DNA of 8,668 bases from the NCBI GenBank assembly GCA_943326825.2, contig CALPUT020000092.1:1-8668 (forward strand), read 5' to 3'. The translations under genes and the position numbers were made by a program. The notes below the pieces were generated by a model, which worked only from the letters and a program-made list of their open reading frames with translations, had not been told where the DNA came from and did not search any database. This DNA comes from Chryseobacterium gleum (GTDB taxonomy: Bacteria; Bacteroidota; Bacteroidia; Flavobacteriales_D; Crocinitomicaceae). This document shows, piece after piece, positions 1 to 7,148 of this stretch (within the stretch, counting starts at the first letter, position 1; each line of letters starts with the position of its first letter).

Positions 1-1515
1 GGTGCAGGAAAATCAACTTTCTTAAAAATTCTTACAGGAGATCAAGATCCAACAAAGGGTAGAGTAGAGTTAGAGCCAGGAAAACGTATGGCTGTATTGA
101 ATCAAAATCACTTTGAATTTGATCAAGTTCCAGTTTTACAAACAGTGATTATGGGGCATAAACGCCTTTTTGAAATCATGACTGAAAAAGATGCTTTGTA
201 TGCGAAAGCGGATTTTACAGATGAAGATGGAATGAGAGCTTCTGAATTAGAAGGCGAATTTGCAGACATCGAAGGGTGGAATGCTGAGACAGATGCAGCT
301 TCATTATTGAGTAACCTTGGAATTGAAGAGTCTTTACATTACTCTTTAATGGAAGAATTAACAAACTCTATGAAAGTTCGAGTTTTGTTAGCACAAGCAT
401 TATTTGGTAATCCAGATGTTTTGATTTTGGATGAGCCTACCAACGATTTAGATTTGAAAACAATAACTTGGTTGGAAGATTTCTTATTAGATTTTAAGAA
501 TACTGTGATTGTTGTATCGCATGACCGTCACTTCTTAGATACAGTATGTACGCACGTTTGTGATATTGATTACTCTAAAATTAATTTATTCACTGGAAAT
601 TATTCGTTCTGGTACCAATCTTCTCAATTAGCTTCTCGTCAAAAAGCAGATAAAAACAAAAAAGCAGAAGAGAAAAAGAAAGAGTTACAAGACTTTATTT
701 CTCGTTTTTCTGCAAATGCTTCGAAATCGAAACAAGCTACAAGTAGACGTAAAATGTTGGATAAATTGGATTTAGATGAAATTCAACCATCAAGCAGACG
801 TTACCCAGGAATTACTTTCCACCAAGAGAGAGATGCTGGAAATCAAATTTTATTTGCAGATAATTTAAGTAAAACATACGAAGGCGTTACATTGTTCAAA
901 GATTTAACGTTTACAATGAACCAAGGAGATAAAATTGCAATTATTTCTAAAAATTCATTAGCTGTTACAACTTTCTTTGAGATTTTGAATGGTAACCAAC
1001 AACCTGATACAGGTGAGTTTACTTACGGAACAACAATTACAACAGCTTACTTACCAAATGATAATCATGCTTATTTTGAGGATGATCTTCCATTAATTCA
1101 CTGGTTGAGACAATATGCTCAAACAGATGAAGAGCGTGAAGAAGTAAACTTAAGAGGTTTCTTAGGACGTATGTTGTTCTCTGGTGAAGAAGCATTGAAA
1201 AGTGCAAAAGTTCTTTCAGGAGGAGAAAAAGTTCGTTGTATGTTATCAAAAGTGATGTTTGCGAAAGCGAATTTAATCATGATGGATGAGCCAACGAATC
1301 ACTTAGATTTGGAATCTATTACAGCATTAAATAACGGAATGGTTGATTTTGGAGGTCAGTTGATCTTTACATCTCATGATCATGAGTTAGTGAATACAGT
1401 AGCTAACAGAATCATCGAAATCACTCCAACAGGTATTATCGATAAAATGATGCCTTATGATGCGTATTTAGCAGATGCTAAAATTTCTCAAATGCAAGTG
1501 GAGATGTACGCTTAA
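1..1515 (+). CDS. ybiT: ABC-F family ATPase, YbiT-like (5' end outside window)
   Basis: ABC-F proteins are soluble twin-ATPase factors that bind the ribosome near the E site and act on translation; they are not transporters. The frame is open from base 1, so 504 residues are visible, and alignment from memory to E. coli YbiT (530 aa) suggests about 36 N-terminal residues are missing. The window opens inside Walker A of domain 1 (GAGKST). Next come a degenerate signature (MEELTNSMKVRV, 349-384), Walker B (ILDEPTND) and H-loop (VVSHD). The Lys/Glu-rich inter-domain linker at about 601-790 includes FSANASKSKQATSR, nearly identical to YbiT. Domain 2 has a broken Walker A (SKNSLAVTT at 946-972, where GxNGxGKST is expected), an intact LSGGE signature (1213-1227), Walker B (MMDEPTNH) and TSHD. 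Only one of the two composite ATP sites therefore looks canonical. The linker and signature pattern favour YbiT over Uup or EttA. Function in this organism is inferred. Confidence 0.96.
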   Translation, partial: GAGKSTFLKILTGDQDPTKGRVELEPGKRMAVLNQNHFEFDQVPVLQTVIMGHKRLFEIMTEKDALYAKADFTDEDGMRASELEGEFADIEGWNAETDAASLLSNLGIEESLHYSLMEELTNSMKVRVLLAQALFGNPDVLILDEPTNDLDLKTITWLEDFLLDFKNTVIVVSHDRHFLDTVCTHVCDIDYSKINLFTGNYSFWYQSSQLASRQKADKNKKAEEKKKELQDFISRFSANASKSKQATSRRKMLDKLDLDEIQPSSRRYPGITFHQERDAGNQILFADNLSKTYEGVTLFKDLTFTMNQGDKIAIISKNSLAVTTFFEILNGNQQPDTGEFTYGTTITTAYLPNDNHAYFEDDLPLIHWLRQYAQTDEEREEVNLRGFLGRMLFSGEEALKSAKVLSGGEKVRCMLSKVMFAKANLIMMDEPTNHLDLESITALNNGMVDFGGQLIFTSHDHELVNTVANRIIEITPTGIIDKMMPYDAYLADAKISQMQVEMYA

Positions 1516-1557
1516 TTTGTGATAAGAATATATAGTGAGAAGCTGTCTGTTTGTAAT

Positions 1558-1594
1558 TGCCCCAAAAAGTTAGACGCTTATTGGGGCATTTTTT
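1558..1594 (+). terminator. Rho-independent terminator after the ABC-F gene
   Basis: A perfect 8-bp stem, TGCCCCAA (1558-1565) with TTGGGGCA (1581-1588), encloses a 15-nt loop and is followed at once by six T residues (1589-1594). It lies 42 bases after the ABC-F stop codon and is the most GC-rich stem in the intergenic regions. It coincides with the suspected IS end, so the element may have supplied the terminator. Confidence 0.75.
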
Positions 1595-1669
1595 ATGGAT
1601 AGAAAGGCAAGGTGTAATTATACATTTAAGATAGAACATATATTATTGAATCTTTTACAACCAAAATAA
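1595..1669 (+). pseudogene. 24-codon OrfA-like transposase fragment
   Basis: The ATG at 1595 opens a 24-residue frame beginning MDRKARCNYTFKIEHIL and stopping at TAA 1667-1669. The pattern M-x-R-K-x-x-x-N-Y-x-F-K-x-E resembles the N-terminus of IS3-family OrfA proteins of Bacteroidota, where a helix-turn-helix of the transposase would follow. The resemblance fades after about residue 17, and the rest of OrfA (normally around 100 residues or more) is absent, so no function is expected. The stop lies 7 bases before the next gene's ATG, so the end of this fragment probably overlaps that gene's promoter. At this length, chance similarity cannot be excluded. Confidence 0.4.
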
Positions 1670-1676
1670 TCAGAAA

Positions 1677-2546
1677 ATGAAAAAAACAATACTAATCTAT
1701 TTTTTATTTAAAATAGGCTTGACTTTTGGACAATCAAAAAAAGAGCAGATTGAAATGTTGAAAATGAGAACAGACAGTATAGCTAATGTTCTAGATAATG
1801 AACGTGAAATGAATGTTAGAGAAGTTCAGGAACATATTTATATAAATGGGTTGGCGCAAAACAAAATTGATTCATTACTAATTGAATTGAAGAAGATTAA
1901 CAATGTTTATGATAAAATACTGTCAGAAAATACTAGTTTGAAAAATGATTTAAATCTGAATTTAAATGAGATTAGCAAATTAAAAACTCAACTGATAAAT
2001 AAAACAGATAGCCTTATAATTATATCTAATGAATTAAAGTATATTAAGACAAAAGTACAAACCGCCAACTTCAATATTGCTGAAAATAATTTTGACAACT
2101 TATTTACAAAATTTATAAACCAAAAAAAAAACACAATAGAATATAACAATTGGATAGAAAAAATAGTGCTTAAGGATGTAGACGGAGATTCTTCATATTT
2201 TACAAAAAAATGTTTGGCTTTTATAAATGATGTAATTGATAATAATTGGGGATATGATGGTAGTATTGATGATAAAACTTTGAAAAAAAAATGGGAAAAC
2301 CTATATGACTTAAAATATTCAAATTTTGGTCACTTATTCGAAACTGGAAATGGAGGATGGGGTACAAAAAAACTTACAAAAATTGAATATTTAGGTGAAT
2401 TGAATAATGGTGATTGGTTTAAGTTAACAATCAAAGGTGGTAATGGAGCAAATGATTTCTCAACTACGCTTGTAAGAATAATTAAAGTTGTTAAAAAAGG
2501 AGACACTTTTTACATAGATAATTTCTTAGGTCTATCAGAAAATTAA
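1677..2546 (+). CDS. Exported coiled-coil protein of unknown function
   Basis: I do not recognise a named family. Of 289 residues, 1-19 form a signal peptide (MKKT, hydrophobic core, then LTFGQ, a usual Bacteroidota cleavage context); there is no lipobox Cys, so the protein is probably periplasmic or secreted. Residues about 21-128 are rich in Leu/Ile at heptad-like spacing with Lys, Glu and Asn, indicating a coiled coil. Residues about 135-289 form a globular domain with Trp/Gly-rich motifs (NNWGYDG, ETGNGGWGT) and a C-terminal run of alternating beta-type segments ending in FYIDNFLGL. That layout recalls small NTF2/DUF3828-like exported domains, but this is only a guess. The ATG at 1677 is chosen because it gives a complete signal peptide. 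The leader is A-rich with no clear Shine-Dalgarno, as is usual in this phylum. Bases 1921-1980 have 13 G/C of 60 against 20 of 60 at 361-420 in the ABC-F gene. Confidence 0.85.
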   Translation: MKKTILIYFLFKIGLTFGQSKKEQIEMLKMRTDSIANVLDNEREMNVREVQEHIYINGLAQNKIDSLLIELKKINNVYDKILSENTSLKNDLNLNLNEISKLKTQLINKTDSLIIISNELKYIKTKVQTANFNIAENNFDNLFTKFINQKKNTIEYNNWIEKIVLKDVDGDSSYFTKKCLAFINDVIDNNWGYDGSIDDKTLKKKWENLYDLKYSNFGHLFETGNGGWGTKKLTKIEYLGELNNGDWFKLTIKGGNGANDFSTTLVRIIKVVKKGDTFYIDNFLGLSEN

Positions 2547-2560
2547 GTTGTCTCTTAATA

Positions 2561-2597
2561 GCAATAAAGTATTTGTAAATTTTATTGCCTATTTTAT
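2561..2597 (+). terminator. Possible terminator after the coiled-coil protein gene
   Basis: A perfect 8-bp inverted repeat, GCAATAAA (2561-2568) with TTTATTGC (2581-2588), has a 12-nt loop and is followed by CTATTTTAT. It starts 14 bases after the stop codon. The stem is AT-rich and the T tract is interrupted, so it would be a weak terminator. The remaining sequence to 2814 is very AT-rich, and I see only short chance-level hairpins in it and no convincing promoter. Confidence 0.4.
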
Positions 2598-2814
2598 AAA
2601 TTAAGCGTTCAGCATAAAATAAAAGCAAATAAAATACAAAATAAGGTAGGGTTATATTAATATTTATTTTAATCTAAAATCAAATCACAACTTTTCTTAA
2701 AATATAAGAATGAATATTAACTTATAATAATAGCCTTGATTTTTTAAACCAAGTTGTTTGAATTGAGAAGTCCTTACCGCAATAAACATTTAATGATTCT
2801 CAAATTTTAAAATA

Positions 2815-3684
2815 ATGATAACTAAAACTATGCTCTTCATTGCGCTATTTTTGATCAACAATATTAAGTTCCATAGCTTTATTAAAGGTGAATATACTAA
2901 CAGCAGTTTAGATTCTGATTCAATAGTATTTAATTGGATAACCCCTTTTAAAGGATTGAATTATACAGAATTTAGTAGCCCAAAGCAATCAATTCAAGGC
3001 GATAATAAAATTAAAATTGTTCAAATCGACCCAGTTTTTTTTGAATTTCATTTAATCTCAGCAACAGAAAAAAATGAATTGGAGAATGTTGACTATTGGA
3101 TAGAAAATCAAGATTTTAATTTGATTTTCAACGCTGGAATGTATAAGCTAAAAGATGAGCATATTCACCGATTTTATATGCGTAACTTTGAACATTATAA
3201 TAATCCTAAACTTACTTACAACGTAAATAGCATTATTGCATTCAACCCTAAATATTCGGATTTACCCTCTTTTACAATTTTTGACTTACAATACGATGAT
3301 TGGTCACTAGTTGAAAGTAATTATAACACAATTGTTCAAGGTATAAGAATGCTTGATTGCAATGGTGATCCTGTATATTGGAAATCAGATAATCAGCAAT
3401 GCAGCATGCTAGTTGCAGCTATGGATAAAATTGGAAATTTCTATTTAATTTTTTCTCGTTCTCCATTTTCGCAAAATACAATGATTGACATTCTGAAACT
3501 AATTCCAATTGATTTAATAAATGCAGTTTATATTGAAGGTGGATCAAGGGCTAATTTTTATTTAAATGTTTCTGATTTCAAAATAAAGGAAGTGGGTAGT
3601 TATGTGTCAAATTATAACGAAAATGACCTCAATAAAATTTTTTACCCTTTTCCCAATTTCATTGGTCTTAAGATAAAAGATTGA
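2815..3684 (+). CDS. Phosphodiester glycosidase-like protein (NAGPA/DUF2233-like)
   Basis: The 289-residue product has a hydrophobic N-terminus (about 4-20) that is probably an uncleaved or weak export signal. From about residue 45 it matches the layout of the phosphodiester-glycosidase family, related to the mammalian mannose-6-phosphate uncovering enzyme. The motifs in order are GLNYTEF (47-53), FNAGMY (105-110), a central IVQGIRML (173-180) where many relatives have a TQSGPML-type motif, CSMLVAAMDKIGNFYLIFS (196-214), and AVYIEGGSRANFYL (237-250). The last is equivalent to the family's ALYLDGG..S.LY motif, with Glu replacing the usual Asp. Family members hydrolyse sugar phosphodiester bonds in envelope or glycan substrates; the substrate here is unknown. 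The gene lies 268 bases after the previous one and 53 before the next on the same strand. The ATG at 2815 is used because it includes the hydrophobic segment; Met-6 is an alternative start. Confidence 0.85.
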   Translation: MITKTMLFIALFLINNIKFHSFIKGEYTNSSLDSDSIVFNWITPFKGLNYTEFSSPKQSIQGDNKIKIVQIDPVFFEFHLISATEKNELENVDYWIENQDFNLIFNAGMYKLKDEHIHRFYMRNFEHYNNPKLTYNVNSIIAFNPKYSDLPSFTIFDLQYDDWSLVESNYNTIVQGIRMLDCNGDPVYWKSDNQQCSMLVAAMDKIGNFYLIFSRSPFSQNTMIDILKLIPIDLINAVYIEGGSRANFYLNVSDFKIKEVGSYVSNYNENDLNKIFYPFPNFIGLKIKD

Positions 3685-3687
3685 TTA

Positions 3688-3717
3688 TTTGACGGAATAA
3701 TAGTAACTTTAGTATTG
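3688..3717 (+). promoter_or_regulatory. Candidate Bacteroidota-type promoter for the 1096-aa protein gene
   Basis: TTTG (3688-3691) is followed after 18 bases by TAGTATTG (3710-3717), one mismatch from the phylum's -7 consensus TAnnTTTG, and the spacing fits the -33/-7 arrangement. Transcription would begin about seven bases later, leaving a leader of roughly 14 nt before the ATG at 3738. In DNA this AT-rich a chance match is possible, and the gene could instead be read through from the phosphodiester-glycosidase gene. Confidence 0.4.
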
Positions 3718-3737
3718 TTAAGAAATATATCAATAAA

Positions 3738-6700
3738 ATGAATAATATTTACAAACTATTAATAAATAGGATACTGATTTTATACTTTATGTTTTTTTTG
3801 AATTCATTGGTTATAGGACAGGAGAAAAAAATTGATAGGGCAATAGATGCTCTTGAAAAAGGGAAATTCTTGGAATGTCAAAATTTAGTTAATGAATTTA
3901 AAAGCGAAAATATAAATTCGCCTTTATGCAAATATGTAGAATATCGTCTTTATTCAACTACTAATTCACCTTATTTCAATCTTGAGACCAGTTATGAAAA
4001 TTTACTCTTTATTAAAGACTGGTTTTCAAAAAATACTCCTGAAAAAAAATGGTGTAAGAAATTTGATCTCTGTTCGGAAAAAATTAATTCTCAATTGGAT
4101 AGTATTGCATTTATGGCGTTAAAAGAATTAGAAAAGAACAAAAGCGATCTAGCGTATGAGTCATATTTCAAAATATATAATAAATCAACTATCAGTTTAA
4201 GAGCATGGATATCATTTTACGATTGGAAGTTTCAATTGGCATTTGATTCAAATTCACAAAATAAACTTGAGGACTTTATTTCAAAATATCCAAATGCGCA
4301 CAATGTTGAAAAAGCGAAAGTTCGAATTGAGGAACTCTATTACCAAGATTGTCTTTTGAAGAAGAATACAGCTTCATATGAAATGTTTCTCAAAAAGTAT
4401 CCAAAATCATCCAAAGTTCCAGAAATCAATGAAGCATTGATTAACCTTGAATTTGAAAATTGTAAAACATCATACGATGCTGTATGTTTAGAGAAATTCT
4501 TAATTAAATATCCGAATAATAAGTTTAATCTAGAAGCTAAGAAAAAAATAGAGTTGATTTATTTTGAAAATGCAAAAAAATCAGCATCCCAAGAGCAGTT
4601 AGAACTTTTCCTAACCAAATATCCAAATTCGATTTACTTAAACGAAGTTAGAAAGGAGCTAGAAGAATTAAAGAATAGTGTAGTGCTTACATCGATCGGA
4701 ACAGGAGGCACAAATGAAATTGCAGAACAAAATGCTTTAAAAAGTGCCATGGATCGCGTTTTTAGTTCTTTTATTTCATCTAATGATAAACACTCACAAG
4801 GAACAGAATTCTCCGAACAATTGATTGCAGCGACATCAGGATATATTAAATCCTCTCAGGTTTTAAATGAAATAGAACTAGCAAATGGTGAATTTGCTTC
4901 AATAGTTAAAGTAGTTATTCAGAGAGAGAATTTGCGAAAGTTTGTTGTTTCGAAAGGTATTGAAGTTGAATTTAATGGCGGTAATTTCGCTGAAAAAATA
5001 AAACTTCAACAAATGAATGAATTAGCTGAATTTGACGCCTTATATAGTCTGTTTTCTGTAATTTTTGAGAAGATGCAAACAGCCTTTGATTATGAGGTAA
5101 AAACTTCGGATCCCATTTCAATAAACGATGGAAGTCAGCAGTGGGTAGTAAATGTTAATGTTGATGTAATTGGAAATAAAATATTGGATGATTGCTTCAA
5201 CACGTTAATAATAGGATTGGATGGTATTTCAATGTCAGAAGAGGAGTTGACATCTTATGTAAAAGTAAATAAACCAACATATTCAATAACTTTTGATATG
5301 ACCGAAAGATTGATGCGTGAAGGAAAATGGAAACCTCAATATGAAGAATGGAATGGAGACAGATATTTTACAGAAAAGAAATTGAAAAAATTCTTTTTCC
5401 GCAAAAAGGAATCATACAACATTTTAGAATCGCTTATAGGTCAATTCGATTTCTATTTGAGAAATTTTGAAGTTGAAAACAACTTGTTGACTCGAAGTCA
5501 TGTTGGGAATTCCATTAAACCATTGGAGTTGATTGTTGAAAATTTTATCCGGCATGCTTATGGAAGAGGAGATAATGATTTACAATCATTTATAGTTTTC
5601 CCTTGTTCTAAAGACACAATAACCACCTTCAATTATCAAGATTTTTTTACTCTTGAACAATTATCAAAATTAGATAATTACAAAGTAAAGTCCTGCGGTG
5701 TTTCTGTTAAAATTAAACATGGCGGTTATGTAATTTTCGAGGAAAATGGTGTTGGTTTGGTACTTTCAATTGCAGACTATCCTATTTCGACAAAACAATT
5801 TTTTCAGGATACACAAAATCAAGATAGACTTCAGTTAACAAACCAGTATAATAAATTCCAAAATTCAATATCTTCTATAGAATTAGGAGGAGTTACAAAT
5901 TGGCGTATACCATCGGAAACAGAGTTTAGAATTGCACATCAATTTCTAGTAAGTAGGTATTCACCAAAATGTGGTTATGGTTTGTCAAAAGATGAAAATA
6001 AACGTTATTCTGAAGACGAAACCGAAATTAAGACTGTGAACGTTTGCTACGAAACACCTATAATTTACAAAAACGATTTTGGGGGAATGTTAACATCAGT
6101 TAAGGACCACTCGGATAAAAAATTATTAAGGCATGGAGCAAGTTACCTGAAAAGCAAATATTTAACTTCTAGTTTTTTGTGCGAGATAGAAAATAATTCT
6201 TACGGTTTCCCTTATAAAATACCATTCAATTATAAATCAACTACTGTTTCTGCGGATAGTTGCTTGAAATTATTTTCTATAAATTTCGACATAAACCAAC
6301 TGTACAATGATGACAATTCAAAAAGTGATCCCAACTATTTATTTAGTAGTTCTCAATTTGATTTTTTTAAAGAGGTTACTTCCATGTTAGAGATTCCTAT
6401 AAGATTAGTCCATTCTTTTGATGAAAATTTACAATCACAGGAAAGTATTAATTCACAGAATCAAAGGACAACGCAAATTGGATATCAAGTATGGATGAAA
6501 AATAATCTGAATGTTGAAATGTTCAGGAATGGAGATCTTATACAACAAGTTAGGAATACTGAGGAATGGAAAGAAGCTTTTGAAAGCAAACAGCCGGCTT
6601 GGTGTTATAACAACTTTAATCCTTCTTCAGGTCTAACTTTTGGTAAGTTATACAATTGGTATGCTTTGAATGATCCTAGAGGTATAGCACCTTATGGATG

Positions 6701-7028
6701 GAAGGTTCCAAGTTCAATTGACTTTAGAATTTTAGCTTTAGAAATTGGGCTTAATAGTGAAAATTTTAAAAGTATAAAAGGTTGGAAACAGAATGGTAAC
6801 AATCTTTCTGGATTTAATATCTTTCCCAGCGGATGTTATAGCAATGCAGATTCTCAAGAAGGAACACCATTTAGTGGAAAATATTCAACTCAAAATGCCT
6901 CACTTTGGTGGACGAATGATGGATATTGCATCATTTTTAATAATGATGGTCAATTTATATTTAGTAATATTAAACACTTTAACCATCTCAAAAATGATGG
7001 TTACTCAGTGCGATGTGTTCAGGAGTAA
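3738..7028 (+). CDS. Large exported multidomain protein: KYP repeats, LPP20/FlgT-like domain, DUF1566-like and FISUMP domains
   Basis: The 1096-residue product starts with a signal peptide (1-28, ending VIGQ), which is the reason for choosing this ATG. Residues about 30-170 are helical. Four repeats follow, with KYP at 183, 220, 257 and 294, resembling TPR-like units of YbgF/BamD-type scaffold proteins. Residues about 314-520 (GTGGTNEIAEQNALKSAM onward) resemble an LPP20/FlgT-like domain found in exported Bacteroidota proteins. Residues 521-655 are a connector containing TLEQLSKLDNYKV. Residues about 656-740 look like a degenerate DUF1566/Lcl domain (HGGYVIFEENGVGLV, then LGGVTNWRIPSETEF). 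Residues 911-1096 are a well-preserved FISUMP domain (GYQVWMKNNLNVE, AWCYNN, GKLYNWYALNDPRG, GWKVPS, final GYSVRCV). The two C-terminal domains belong to C-type-lectin-like folds, so surface binding or display is a reasonable inference. No catalytic motif and no type IX sorting tail is evident. The function is unknown. Confidence 0.93.
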   Translation: MNNIYKLLINRILILYFMFFLNSLVIGQEKKIDRAIDALEKGKFLECQNLVNEFKSENINSPLCKYVEYRLYSTTNSPYFNLETSYENLLFIKDWFSKNTPEKKWCKKFDLCSEKINSQLDSIAFMALKELEKNKSDLAYESYFKIYNKSTISLRAWISFYDWKFQLAFDSNSQNKLEDFISKYPNAHNVEKAKVRIEELYYQDCLLKKNTASYEMFLKKYPKSSKVPEINEALINLEFENCKTSYDAVCLEKFLIKYPNNKFNLEAKKKIELIYFENAKKSASQEQLELFLTKYPNSIYLNEVRKELEELKNSVVLTSIGTGGTNEIAEQNALKSAMDRVFSSFISSNDKHSQGTEFSEQLIAATSGYIKSSQVLNEIELANGEFASIVKVVIQRENLRKFVVSKGIEVEFNGGNFAEKIKLQQMNELAEFDALYSLFSVIFEKMQTAFDYEVKTSDPISINDGSQQWVVNVNVDVIGNKILDDCFNTLIIGLDGISMSEEELTSYVKVNKPTYSITFDMTERLMREGKWKPQYEEWNGDRYFTEKKLKKFFFRKKESYNILESLIGQFDFYLRNFEVENNLLTRSHVGNSIKPLELIVENFIRHAYGRGDNDLQSFIVFPCSKDTITTFNYQDFFTLEQLSKLDNYKVKSCGVSVKIKHGGYVIFEENGVGLVLSIADYPISTKQFFQDTQNQDRLQLTNQYNKFQNSISSIELGGVTNWRIPSETEFRIAHQFLVSRYSPKCGYGLSKDENKRYSEDETEIKTVNVCYETPIIYKNDFGGMLTSVKDHSDKKLLRHGASYLKSKYLTSSFLCEIENNSYGFPYKIPFNYKSTTVSADSCLKLFSINFDINQLYNDDNSKSDPNYLFSSSQFDFFKEVTSMLEIPIRLVHSFDENLQSQESINSQNQRTTQIGYQVWMKNNLNVEMFRNGDLIQQVRNTEEWKEAFESKQPAWCYNNFNPSSGLTFGKLYNWYALNDPRGIAPYGWKVPSSIDFRILALEIGLNSENFKSIKGWKQNGNNLSGFNIFPSGCYSNADSQEGTPFSGKYSTQNASLWWTNDGYCIIFNNDGQFIFSNIKHFNHLKNDGYSVRCVQE
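4257..4676 (+). repeat. Four 37-residue (111-bp) tandem protein repeats
   Basis: Within the 1096-residue protein, residues 174 to about 313 hold four units aligned by F-(I/L)-x-K-Y-P-(N/K). The Pro falls at residues 185, 222, 259 and 296, an unbroken period of 37. The second half of each unit carries a variant of E(A/V)-x-x-x-(I/L)-E-x-L-x-(F/Y). Units differ considerably in residues and in DNA sequence, so the expansion is old and kept by selection rather than a recent duplication. The helix-turn-helix spacing suggests a TPR-like solenoid. Confidence 0.85.
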
Positions 7029-7082
7029 TTGTTAATATATTTTCAACTATCAGTTTACAATACAAAAAAGCACTGAACTTCG

Positions 7083-7101
7083 TTATTAACTTGATTAATA
7101 A
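7083..7101 (+). terminator. Weak hairpin after the 1096-aa protein gene
   Basis: TTATTAA (7083-7089) pairs perfectly with TTAATAA (7095-7101) around a 5-nt CTTGA loop, 54 bases after the stop codon, followed by AT-rich sequence that includes TTTTA. The stem has no G:C pair, so termination here would be inefficient and the repeat may be chance. Confidence 0.22.
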
Positions 7102-7132
7102 TTCAATATATAATTTTACTTAAATTTCTATT

Positions 7133-7148
7133 AAAAGAACGTTCTTTT
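7133..7148. repeat. 16-bp perfect palindrome
   Basis: AAAAGAACGTTCTTTT reads identically on both strands. A perfect dyad with no spacer suits a dimeric DNA-binding protein better than an RNA hairpin. It lies about 247 bases before the next start codon, rather far for a classical operator, unless transcription of that gene begins near here. Confidence 0.45.

Larger units (their letters stand above)
1544..1669 (+). mobile_element. Probable decayed left end of an IS3-family (IS150-like) element
   Basis: The stretch from TGTCTG at 1544 through GCCCCAAAAAGTTAGAC (ending 1575) resembles terminal inverted repeats of IS150-group elements, which start with TG and carry a CCCCAAAAAGTT-type core. Twenty bases further on lies an ATG-started reading frame whose first residues resemble an IS3-family OrfA. 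No matching right end, OrfB or DDE catalytic domain is present anywhere in the window, so this would be a truncated relic. It sits exactly between the ABC-F gene and the block of exported-protein genes. The assignment rests on remembered family patterns, not on a database match, and the repeat could instead be just the ABC-F terminator. Confidence 0.45.

Noticed and set aside
946..972. Possible sequencing error or frameshift at the second Walker A of the ABC-F protein
   Set aside because: The frame stays open and in register on both sides with family-typical residues, so this is a true substitution of the motif, not a frameshift.
1037..1249. 70-codon open frame on the minus strand
   Set aside because: It lies wholly inside the ABC-F gene, over well-conserved domain-2 motifs, and its Leu/His-rich product resembles no protein; a shadow frame.
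1641..1648. TATTATTG as a promoter -7 element for the coiled-coil protein gene
   Set aside because: It has one mismatch to TAnnTTTG but no TTTG or TTG at the right distance upstream, so it is too weak to list.
2694..2710. Small hairpin TTCTTA-AAATA-TAAGAA
   Set aside because: The stem is 6 bp with a single G:C pair in extremely AT-rich DNA, which is expected by chance; no T tract or promoter accompanies it.
1677..3684. Two neighbouring proteins both 289 residues long, suggesting duplication
   Set aside because: Their sequences and motifs are unrelated; the equal length is coincidence.
1677..7028. Anti-phage defence, toxin-antitoxin or CRISPR-related system
   Set aside because: No nuclease, NTPase, TIR, reverse transcriptase, antitoxin or spaced-repeat signature is present in these genes; all three products are predicted to be exported.
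6793..7035. 80-codon plus-strand frame overlapping the end of the 1096-aa protein gene
   Set aside because: It is another frame of the conserved FISUMP domain and has no family resemblance of its own.
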